A stretch of 46,157 nt of DNA from Melioribacteraceae bacterium. Its GTDB lineage: Bacteria; Bacteroidota; Ignavibacteria; Ignavibacteriales; Melioribacteraceae. Both the position numbers and the translations under genes were made by a program. The stretch lies in NCBI GenBank assembly GCA_016342755.1, contig JAEINS010000032.1, positions 1 to 46,157 of the forward strand, read 5' to 3'. The notes below the pieces were generated by a model. The model did not search any database and was not told where the DNA came from. It saw nothing but the letters and a program-made list of their open reading frames with translations. Positions 27,403 through 35,216 of the stretch are shown here, in pieces. Position 1 is the first letter of the stretch. The number at the start of each line of letters is the position of its first letter.

Positions 27403-30400
27403 ATGAATATGAAAAATTTTATAAACTATTTTATAAAGCATTCTGTAATTACTAACTGGGTTATGCTTGTAATCTGTTTTGCAGGTATTTTTGCCTTAGC
27501 AAATATGAAAAAAAGAGTTGAACCCAAATTTGAGATTGAAGAGATTAATATTCAGGTTCCTTTTCCGGGCGCTTCCGCAAAAGAAGTAGAAGAAGGAATT
27601 GTTATTAAAATTGAAGAAAGTATTAGAAGCTTAAGCGGTATTGATAGAATTACATCTACTTCTTCTGATAATTATGGTTCAGTTAATGTAGAAATTAATC
27701 CTGATTACGATATAAGTAAAGCTCTGCAGGAGATCAAGAATTATGTTAACTCTATTAACTCGTATCCAACCGGAGCGGAGAAACCAGTTATATATCAGCA
27801 GACTGCCTGGAACAGAGCTGTAATGCTAAGTATTCATGGTCCGGATGATTTAGTAACACTTAAAAAAGTTGTTGAAGAATTTAGAGATGAACTTTTAGCA
27901 ACCGGGAAAATTACAGAAATTAATTATTGGGGAGTTCCTTCAAGAGAAATTTCAATTGAAGTTTCACCCGAAAATCTTATAAGATATAAATTAACAGTGG
28001 ACGAAATTGCTCAGGCTGTAAGAAATTTTAATCTTAATATTTCATCAGGATCAGTTTTAACTAAACAAGAACAAATTTTAATTAGATCCTATAATAAAAA
28101 ATATGAAGCTTCAGAATTAGAAAACATAGAAATAGTATCTTCAATTGACGGGCAAAAAGTTAAACTGACTGATGTGTGCACAATTAAAGAACAATGGCCC
28201 GATAATATGTTCTTCTCGGAATATAACGGTAAAGCCTCGGTTGGATTTAATGTGATGTACAATAATAATGAGGATGTTGTTGAGGTTGTAGAAATTACAG
28301 AACAGATGGCTGAAAAATTTAGAGAAAAATATGCGGGTCTTGTTGAGTTTAATACTTTTATAAAGCAGACTGATGAACTTGAAGAACGAATAGATCTGAT
28401 GACTCAAAATGGTTTAATTGGGTTAGGTCTTGTATTAATTTTATTAAGTATTTTCTTAAATACACGCCTTTCAATCTGGGTTGCTTTAGGAATTCCGATC
28501 TCTCTGCTTGGAATGTTTTTTGTGCTGTGGATATGGGATATTACTATAAACGAAATGAGTCTGTTTGGAATAATAATGGTAATTGGTATTCTTGTTGATG
28601 ATGGAATTATTATTGGCGAAAGTATATATTCACAGTTCGAAAAGTATGGTAAAAAGCCTGTTCAGGCAGCTATAGACGGTACTTTAGAAGTTATTAAGCC
28701 TGTAGCTATTTCAATATTAACAACATGTGTAGCATTTGTTCCTTATTTTTATTTTTACGGTGGATTAGGAAAATTTGTCTGGCAAATTGCGGCAGTAATT
28801 ATCACTGCATTATTGTTCTCTCTAATTGAAGCTATTATAATTTTACCCGCGCATCTTGCGCACTCAAAAGCAATGCAGATTAAACCTAAAAGTAATAACA
28901 TATTTTCCAGATTCAGAGAATCACTCGATAATTTTATAAATAACTTTATTAACAATACATATAGTAAAATCATTAAGTTTTCACTTAGAAACAGATGGGC
29001 GGTTTCAACATTAATGTTTGCGGTTATTTTAATAATTGCCGGATTATTTCAAGGATCGCATGTACGCGCGCAGTTTTTCCCGGAATTAGAACCGCCTTAT
29101 GCACGTATTCAGGTTGATGTTCCCGCTGGTATGTCTTCGGAGATAGCTTCTGCAATACGCGGGAAACTTATTAAAAAAGCTTTGGCGTTTGGTAAAGAAT
29201 GGGAAGAAGAAAAAAATATTTTGAATCCCATACAAAATTATACTTCATGGATGAACGGAGGAACAATAAATATATTCTTTGTTTTACCTACTGCCGATAA
29301 ACGTGATTATTCCATTGGTGATTTTTCGAACGCTTTAAGAGATTATGTTGGTGATGTTCCTGAAGCTGAAAATGTAATGATAGGAGGATGGTCTTTTGGC
29401 GGTGATCCAATTTCAGTAAAACTGCAGAGCCAGGATTATGCCCAGCTTATGCGGGCTAAAGAATTATTGAAAGAGGAATTAAAAAGTATTGATGGTGTAA
29501 ATTCTATTCAGGATGATACCCCGATTGGTAACAATGAATTTATTGTTGAACTTAAACCCAAAGGGATGGCTTTAGGATTTACACTTCGTGATCTTACAAC
29601 ACAGCTTCGCCAGGGTTTTTACGGTCAGGAAGTTATGAGACTTCAGCGTGGAAGAGATGAAGTGAAAATATGGATCCGGTTTGATAAGAGTAATCGTGTT
29701 TCAATTGCCCAGATAGAAAATTTAAAAGTCAGAACACCTCAGGGAAGTTATGTTCAGTTTAAGGAAGTGGCCGATTATAAAATTGAACGCGGTCTTAGAA
29801 GAATTAGACACGAAGATGGAAATCGTTCAATACGTGTTTATGCTAAATTTGATTATGAAAAAAATGATCTTGCAGTGGTAATGAAAGATCTTGACGGAGA
29901 AATTATTCCAAGAGTACTTTCGCAAGTTGAAGGAGTTAGAAGAAGTTTTGGCGGACAGTCGGAAGAGATGGCAAAAATTATGAATTCAATGACATACTCC
30001 ATGAGTATAGCATTATTAGTGATGTTTACAATACTGATGTTTTTACTAAAATCATATTGGCAGACTTTGTTAATAATGAGTCTTATTCCGTTAGGAATAA
30101 TTGGTGCGGTCTTTGGTCATTATCTTGTAGGAATTCCAGTTTCTATTCTCTCTTTCCTTGGTATTGTAGCGCTTGCCGGTATTATTATAAACGACTCCGT
30201 TGTGCTTATAGATAAATATAACAGAATGATTAAAGACGGTGTTGAAATTTATGAAGCTCTATATCAGGCTAGTATAACCAGATTTAGACCAATTGTTTTA
30301 ACTACTATTACAACAGCGGCTGGTTTAGCGCCAATTATAATGTTAAGAAGTGAGCAGGGACAATTTTTAGTGCCAATGGCAGTTTCAATAGCGTTTGGTT

Positions 30401-30528
30401 TACTCTTTGGAACATTTATAACACTAATTGTTTTACCTGCGGCTTTATATTCAATTAGTGATATTAGACTTTTATTCAGAAAGAAAAAAAGTAGAGAAGA
30501 ATTGGAACCAGCATACTCAGGAGATTAA
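27403..30528 (+). CDS. RND-family efflux transporter permease
   Basis: This is a 1041-residue AcrB/MdtB-like inner-membrane pump. TM1 is near residues 16-33, a first large periplasmic loop follows, and a second follows at about 565-840. TM4 carries the paired acids (GILVDDGIIIGES) used for proton coupling. The two halves show the family's internal duplication. It begins with ATG 27403 and pairs with the adaptor just upstream. No TolC-like channel is in the window. Substrate unknown; sequence outside the TM4 acids gives no clear sign of a heavy-metal pump. Confidence 0.93.
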   Translation: MNMKNFINYFIKHSVITNWVMLVICFAGIFALANMKKRVEPKFEIEEINIQVPFPGASAKEVEEGIVIKIEESIRSLSGIDRITSTSSDNYGSVNVEINPDYDISKALQEIKNYVNSINSYPTGAEKPVIYQQTAWNRAVMLSIHGPDDLVTLKKVVEEFRDELLATGKITEINYWGVPSREISIEVSPENLIRYKLTVDEIAQAVRNFNLNISSGSVLTKQEQILIRSYNKKYEASELENIEIVSSIDGQKVKLTDVCTIKEQWPDNMFFSEYNGKASVGFNVMYNNNEDVVEVVEITEQMAEKFREKYAGLVEFNTFIKQTDELEERIDLMTQNGLIGLGLVLILLSIFLNTRLSIWVALGIPISLLGMFFVLWIWDITINEMSLFGIIMVIGILVDDGIIIGESIYSQFEKYGKKPVQAAIDGTLEVIKPVAISILTTCVAFVPYFYFYGGLGKFVWQIAAVIITALLFSLIEAIIILPAHLAHSKAMQIKPKSNNIFSRFRESLDNFINNFINNTYSKIIKFSLRNRWAVSTLMFAVILIIAGLFQGSHVRAQFFPELEPPYARIQVDVPAGMSSEIASAIRGKLIKKALAFGKEWEEEKNILNPIQNYTSWMNGGTINIFFVLPTADKRDYSIGDFSNALRDYVGDVPEAENVMIGGWSFGGDPISVKLQSQDYAQLMRAKELLKEELKSIDGVNSIQDDTPIGNNEFIVELKPKGMALGFTLRDLTTQLRQGFYGQEVMRLQRGRDEVKIWIRFDKSNRVSIAQIENLKVRTPQGSYVQFKEVADYKIERGLRRIRHEDGNRSIRVYAKFDYEKNDLAVVMKDLDGEIIPRVLSQVEGVRRSFGGQSEEMAKIMNSMTYSMSIALLVMFTILMFLLKSYWQTLLIMSLIPLGIIGAVFGHYLVGIPVSILSFLGIVALAGIIINDSVVLIDKYNRMIKDGVEIYEALYQASITRFRPIVLTTITTAAGLAPIIMLRSEQGQFLVPMAVSIAFGLLFGTFITLIVLPAALYSISDIRLLFRKKKSREELEPAYSGD

Positions 30529-30537
30529 GAATTAATT

Positions 30538-30567
30538 TGAGACGTTGAATATGAATACAACGTCTCA
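30538..30567 (+). repeat. Dispersed palindromic repeat / hairpin (copy 1)
   Basis: TGAGACGTTG and CAACGTCTCA pair across a ten-base loop. It could end the RND operon, but the T run after it is short. A related shorter palindrome lies at 30686-30702. Such ACGTTG-N-CAACGT repeats are common between genes in Bacteroidota-related genomes. Confidence 0.7.
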
Positions 30568-30604
30568 GACTTTTCAAAATGTAGAATTAAATTTATGACT
30601 TCAA

Positions 30605-30626
30605 CTCTGAGCCTGGTCGAAGAGTG
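30605..30626 (+). repeat. Dispersed intergenic repeat fragment
   Basis: CTCTGAGCCTGGTCGAAGAG resembles the widespread GAGCCTGTCGAAG-type intergenic repeat of this group of bacteria. It lies between the two palindromes of this convergent gap. Confidence 0.5.
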
Positions 30627-30685
30627 AAAATATCCTGAAATATCTATTCGCAATTTTCTCTGGAATCAGTTTATCAACAAACACA

Positions 30686-30702
30686 GACGTTGAATACAAC
30701 GT
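30686..30702 (-). repeat. Dispersed palindromic repeat (copy 2)
   Basis: GACGTTG-AATA-CAACGT is a short form of the palindrome at 30538-30567. It lies directly after the stop of the minus-strand methyltransferase gene and may act as its 3' hairpin. Confidence 0.65.
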
Positions 30703-30704
30703 AT

Positions 30705-31838
30705 CTACTTTATGCACTCAATTATAAAATACTTATTATTACTTTCAATTCTTTTAACAGCAGAAAAATATTTTTTCAGATACGGTTCGTAATTTAAACT
30801 TCTGTTACAAACTATAATAAATCTGCCGCCATTTTTAAGTGCTTCTTTTATAGGTTTAAAGTGCCGCTCGGCTTCTGCATTATCTAATGTAGTCTGGTTA
30901 TGAAACGGAGGATTGGAAATTACATAATCCAGATTATTCAATTCAATATTATTTAGTCCGTCAGTTACTAGAAATTCAGCTTTGGCATTATTAAGTTCAA
31001 AAGATTTTTCAGCCGACTTAACAGCCAGGTATGATTCATCAATACATGTTATTTTTGTATTAGAATTATTGATAAAAATTTTGAGTCCTATTATTCCGCT
31101 CCCGCAGCCCAGATCAACAATTTTTTCTTCATCATTAAAATCGGGAAGATTACTTAAAAGCAACCGTGTTCCATTATCAACTTTTTCCTGAGAAAAAACA
31201 TTTGGATAAGTTGCCAGCATTAAATTATTAATATCGGTTTGCAGTTCAGTATAATTAAGAATACTCTCATCTATTGTATTAATTTTTTGAGGCTGAATTC
31301 TAAACAAAACTGATTTTTTAAAAGTCCTGTCTACTTTAGTTTCACCAAGACATTCCTCTAAAATACTATGTGTATTTGGCGAAAGATGTTTTGTCATACC
31401 AGAAGCTATTATAACTGTGTCTTTATGGATTGATTTTTTTATTTGATTTAGCTGATATTTCAGGTAGCTAATTGATTTTGGAATTTTAATCAATACAAAA
31501 TCAAAAAAAGCTGTTGGGAAATTATCAGGTTCAATAGCAGAATTATAAAACTTCCAGTCTTCTATACTAAGTTCATTTTCAATAAGATTTTGTTCAATTG
31601 AAATCTTTGACATAAATGAATCGGATAAAACACCTGGTTTATAATTAATTAACGGGATTGTTAATGCTCCAAACTGATCATTAACTAACAAGACATTTTT
31701 ATTCTCACTATTATCAAATTCAAAAAACGTATTTAGTAAATATTCATCGGCCGAATTCCATGCACGTAACTGAGATCCTTGTATTAATGGGAATCTTTCT
31801 AATTTATACTCATTATTATTTATAGCTAACTTTTCCAT
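30705..31838 (-). CDS. RlmG/RsmC-like rRNA guanine-N2 methyltransferase
   Basis: This two-domain methyltransferase has 377 aa. The degenerate N-terminal half is followed by a catalytic half with SAM motif EKIVDLGCGSGIIGLKIF (about residues 236-253) and the catalytic NPPFHNQ (about 309-315), which is typical of RlmG and RsmC. The end of the catalytic domain (GGRFIIVCNRSLNYEPYLKKYF) is closest to what I know of RlmG (23S rRNA m2G1835). The exact target is not certain. Confidence 0.85.
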   Translation of the reverse strand: MEKLAINNNEYKLERFPLIQGSQLRAWNSADEYLLNTFFEFDNSENKNVLLVNDQFGALTIPLINYKPGVLSDSFMSKISIEQNLIENELSIEDWKFYNSAIEPDNFPTAFFDFVLIKIPKSISYLKYQLNQIKKSIHKDTVIIASGMTKHLSPNTHSILEECLGETKVDRTFKKSVLFRIQPQKINTIDESILNYTELQTDINNLMLATYPNVFSQEKVDNGTRLLLSNLPDFNDEEKIVDLGCGSGIIGLKIFINNSNTKITCIDESYLAVKSAEKSFELNNAKAEFLVTDGLNNIELNNLDYVISNPPFHNQTTLDNAEAERHFKPIKEALKNGGRFIIVCNRSLNYEPYLKKYFSAVKRIESNNKYFIIECIK

Positions 31839-31982
31839 GTTTTCCTTATTTAATTTGTTCTTTGCTAAATAACTGTTCGTGAAGTCTTTTGTAGATTGAA
31901 TTTTGTCAAGATCAACAATTTACTAAGAAAAGTAAAGTCCTTTTATTAGCTGCTTGATAAAGCTTTTATAATGGACTGATTA

Positions 31983-32147
31983 TTATCTTCTGCCTTTCCA
32001 GGCTATATAATTACGCATAAAAAACATCATTGAAATAATTAATCCGTAAAGAGCAAAATCCCGATACTTTTCAACTAGTAGTGCGTATATAAAAATACCC
32101 ACAAAACAAGTTGCGGAAATACTCATAAAAATTATTCGTTTTTTCAT
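31983..32147 (-). CDS. Small two-helix membrane protein (54 aa)
   Basis: A short reading frame begins MKKRIIFMSISATCF and has two hydrophobic helices, about residues 5-25 and 31-46, with a basic end (AWKGRR). The charge pattern and codon use are like those of neighbouring genes. It fills an otherwise empty gap between the methyltransferase and the CheZ-like gene, in their direction. No clear ribosome site is seen, which is common here. Function unknown; it could be spurious, but two membrane spans with positive flanks make that less likely. Confidence 0.55.
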   Translation of the reverse strand: MKKRIIFMSISATCFVGIFIYALLVEKYRDFALYGLIISMMFFMRNYIAWKGRR

Positions 32148-32221
32148 ATTGGTCTGAATTATAAATTCCGGTTATTGAAACCGAAATTTATAATATATAA
32201 AAGGAAAAAGAAAGGATTACT

Positions 32222-32989
32222 CTATTTGAAAAGATTATCTATATCATCCTGGCTGACTTGATCGTTAAATTCATTTATAATATCGTCAGCACTTTCTTGC
32301 CTATCGTCTTTTGCATAAGTAGCATGAGGATTGTATTCTTCACTTTCTGGCAATGCTGTATCAAACTCCATTTCGTTAAATTCTTTTGAAACTTCAGTTT
32401 TATCAATTTCACCTATAAGTGTGTGTAATTTAGTCTGAACAGATTTAATGAGTTCCTGGACTGCGTTTAACTGCTGCGAGGTTATATCCTGAACTTGCAG
32501 AGACATAGTAACTTTGAAGTTTTTATCATTTATATCAGAAATTAAATCGGCAACTTTTGTTTCTGTTTCCTTAAGATCGTATGCGTCTCTTAGTCTTTCA
32601 ACAATCTCAAGTGCTTCAGGACTGTCTTTTACAATATCGGATAATTTATTAAAGTCCTCATCTTTTGTTGCAAGCTTTTCTTTAACACCACCCACGCATG
32701 TTTCAATTTCCATTAAGGAATTTGTTGCGGCATCTATTAAATCTAAAATTTCATTTGTAGCTAATTCAGTTGCGCTGGTAACATTGTTTATCTGATTTGA
32801 AGCAACAGGCATTTTCGAGGCACTTTCTGCAATAGAATAATTAATTGTTTTTAGAAGCGGCAGAACCTCTCTTAGGAAATTAGAAATATTTTGAATTACA
32901 GGAACCATCTTTGAACCGAATTCAAAAGTTTTTTTAAGATCCATTAGTTTTTCTAGTGCTTGTGCTGCTTCATTTTTTGAGTATTGCAT
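32222..32989 (-). CDS. CheZ-like protein phosphatase
   Basis: The protein is almost entirely helical. Near residue 168 it carries QDITSQQ, matching the catalytic D-X3-Q of CheZ (QDLTGQ), in which the Gln positions water to dephosphorylate CheY-P. The last residues SQDDIDNLFK resemble a CheY-binding peptide as at the end of CheZ or the start of FliM, joined by an acidic flexible linker. I chose ATG 32989 because GAGGGG precedes it; an in-frame TTG at 33004 is the alternative. No other chemotaxis gene is in the window. The response regulator it serves is unknown. Confidence 0.75.
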   Translation of the reverse strand: MQYSKNEAAQALEKLMDLKKTFEFGSKMVPVIQNISNFLREVLPLLKTINYSIAESASKMPVASNQINNVTSATELATNEILDLIDAATNSLMEIETCVGGVKEKLATKDEDFNKLSDIVKDSPEALEIVERLRDAYDLKETETKVADLISDINDKNFKVTMSLQVQDITSQQLNAVQELIKSVQTKLHTLIGEIDKTEVSKEFNEMEFDTALPESEEYNPHATYAKDDRQESADDIINEFNDQVSQDDIDNLFK

Positions 32990-33076
32990 TTTCCCCTCAA
33001 ACAATTGTTTAATTAAACATTTTAATAACTAAAATATTATCGGTTGTAATTAAGAAAATGTTAGTACTAATTAAAA

Positions 33077-34297
33077 TTATTTTTGTTTATCGGCTCTTTC
33101 AAGTTTCACTTTTGTCTCAACTAATTTTCCATCTCGCAGAATAACAAATTCTATGGTATCTCCGGCTCTAAACTCATTTATAACACCCATTAAAGTTGAG
33201 CTGTTATTAATTTCAAAGTTATTTACTTTAAGAATTATATCAGCGACTTTAATTCCTGCTTTTTCAGCGGGCGAATTTTTTATTATATCCGAAATAATAA
33301 CGCCTTTAGTATTTGTCAGATTAAAATATCTCGCAATTTTATTATCTATATCTCTTATATGTAATCCAGTCCAGAAATTTCTATCAACAGCACCATTCAT
33401 TCTAAGTTCAGCAACTATATTTTTTACCTTATTCACTGGAACCGCAAAACCAACTCCAACACTACCGCTGCTTCCCTGAGCTGTGTAAATAATAGTATTG
33501 ATGCCAATCATTTCACCAATGCTGTTTACCAAAGCACCTCCGCTGTTTCCAGAGTTTATGGCGGCGTCAGTCTGTATCATATCCAGATAATATCGTCCTT
33601 CTACATTGCCCAGATTCATTCCTACTGAACTAATTACTCCTACAGTTACAGTTGGTTTATCATTAACGGCAAATAAACCAAACGGATTTCCTAAAGCTAT
33701 TGACCACTCGCCAATTAAAATATCATCACTGTCGCCAAATTTTATATAAGGCAGATTTTCTGCTTCAATTTTAAGAAGACAAATATCAGATATTTTATCT
33801 GTTCCTACTATTTTAGCGTTGTGCTGGGTGCCATCAGTCATTGTAACAAATATTTCCACTGCATTTCCCGCAACGTGATCGTTTGTTAATATGTATCCAT
33901 CGGGAGAAATAATTGCGCCTGAACCTAAACTTTTATTTCTTTCTGTGTAAACTCTATCACCAAAAAACTGTCGCCAGAAAGGATCGCGGCTCCACACATC
34001 CTGGTATTGTCTTATTGAAGTGGCATTAATACCTACAATTGCCGGACTAACAATTTTAACCGTTTTTGTTATTATGTTCTGGCGTTCATTATAAAGCGAA
34101 TTATTATTCTGTTGTCGTTGCTCTGCGGAGGCAGTTTGCAATTGATTGCTGTCTATCTGATTATTTATAACCTCTTCAGAAGACATTTTCATTTCATTTT
34201 TATTTTCAGTTTGATGAAAATGAAGATATGCAAACCCTGCACTTGCAATTAAAAGAGTAATAGAAAACGTAATTACAATAGTTTTAAAAGTTTTCAT
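33077..34297 (-). CDS. HtrA/DegP-type periplasmic serine protease
   Basis: A trypsin-like protease anchored by an N-terminal membrane helix (about residues 6-25). The triad is His141 (TNDHVAG), Asp171 (SDICLLKI) and Ser252 (NSGNSGGAL). A single PDZ domain spans about 300-400 with GVIISDIIKNSPAEKAGIK. One PDZ and a membrane anchor point to the DegS/HhoB-like form. A Gln/Asn-rich linker (about 45-70) separates anchor and protease. It probably handles misfolded envelope proteins. It lies 13 bases after plsY. Confidence 0.93.
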   Translation of the reverse strand: MKTFKTIVITFSITLLIASAGFAYLHFHQTENKNEMKMSSEEVINNQIDSNQLQTASAEQRQQNNNSLYNERQNIITKTVKIVSPAIVGINATSIRQYQDVWSRDPFWRQFFGDRVYTERNKSLGSGAIISPDGYILTNDHVAGNAVEIFVTMTDGTQHNAKIVGTDKISDICLLKIEAENLPYIKFGDSDDILIGEWSIALGNPFGLFAVNDKPTVTVGVISSVGMNLGNVEGRYYLDMIQTDAAINSGNSGGALVNSIGEMIGINTIIYTAQGSSGSVGVGFAVPVNKVKNIVAELRMNGAVDRNFWTGLHIRDIDNKIARYFNLTNTKGVIISDIIKNSPAEKAGIKVADIILKVNNFEINNSSTLMGVINEFRAGDTIEFVILRDGKLVETKVKLERADKQK

Positions 34298-34310
34298 TTT
34301 TTCACCTGAT

Positions 34311-34919
34311 TTATTTAATATTTACCATTCTTTTTATTTCTGTCCAGTGTTTTGTTAAAATTATTAGCATAATTGAAGCTACTAATAATCCATATTTTAA
34401 GGGGTTTTCTGCTTCAATAATAGAATAACTATTCATAACATCTTTATTTATTATCACTAAAGCACCTGTTAATAATGAAGCTACAATGTTCGAGAAGTTT
34501 ACAATTCGTTTAAATAAAAAAGAAATTATCCAAAATAAAATCCAGACCATTGGTACTGCCGGTATAAAAAGAGCAGTTGAACCGGCTGTTACAGCTAAAC
34601 CTTTTCCGCCTTTAAATTTAATCCAGGGAGAATAACAATGAGCAGTAACTGCCGAAAGGGAAGCAACAACTAGATTAATAAATTGATCGCCCCAAAGCAG
34701 TTGTACTATTAACACCGGAATTACACCTTTCAGTAAATCCAGAATTAAAACTGATAGACCTATAATATTGGAACCGGATACTCTATGCGCGTTCCTGGTT
34801 CCAATATTTTTAGAACCTTCTTCAGTTATATCAAGTCCTTTTGTTTTTTTTACAATTAAAAAAGCTGTTGGAATTGAACCAAATAAAATTCCTATAATTG
34901 CTGCTAAAAGTATATCCAT
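34311..34919 (-). CDS. plsY: Acyl-phosphate:glycerol-3-phosphate acyltransferase PlsY
   Basis: PlsY makes lysophosphatidate from acyl-phosphate and glycerol-3-phosphate at the inner membrane. Its three conserved loops are visible: GSIPTAFLI with GSKNIGTRNAHRV, KFKGGKGLAV, and the later KRIVNFSNIVASL. Length 202 aa and five to seven hydrophobic segments are standard. It leads a leftward group with htrA. Its partner PlsX is not in the window. Confidence 0.95.
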   Translation of the reverse strand: MDILLAAIIGILFGSIPTAFLIVKKTKGLDITEEGSKNIGTRNAHRVSGSNIIGLSVLILDLLKGVIPVLIVQLLWGDQFINLVVASLSAVTAHCYSPWIKFKGGKGLAVTAGSTALFIPAVPMVWILFWIISFLFKRIVNFSNIVASLLTGALVIINKDVMNSYSIIEAENPLKYGLLVASIMLIILTKHWTEIKRMVNIK

Positions 34920-35216
34920 AATTCCCGATTCTTTTTAAGAAAAATAAAATCAAACAACTAATTTACAGAAAATTATGAAAACGAGTTATACTTTTAGAGA
35001 AAATTATTAGGTATAATAAGGTAATCTTATCAGAATCAATAAGTTGTTTGTATTATAAAATTTCCATATAATTGTAAGATATTTCAAATCAACAGTTTAA
35101 GATTTTCCTCACTCTGGCATATTTTGTGTTTATTGTTAAAATTTATTTAGAAACTTGATTTAAAATTTGAATATCAGAGACTGAAAATAATTTATAAGAT
35201 TTAAGGAGAATAGAAC
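34920..35216. other. Divergent intergenic region between plsY and the glucan phosphorylase gene
   Basis: AT-rich, with no gene seen. It must hold promoters for both directions. AAGGAG at 35203-35208 is the ribosome site for the phosphorylase. Confidence 0.4.
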
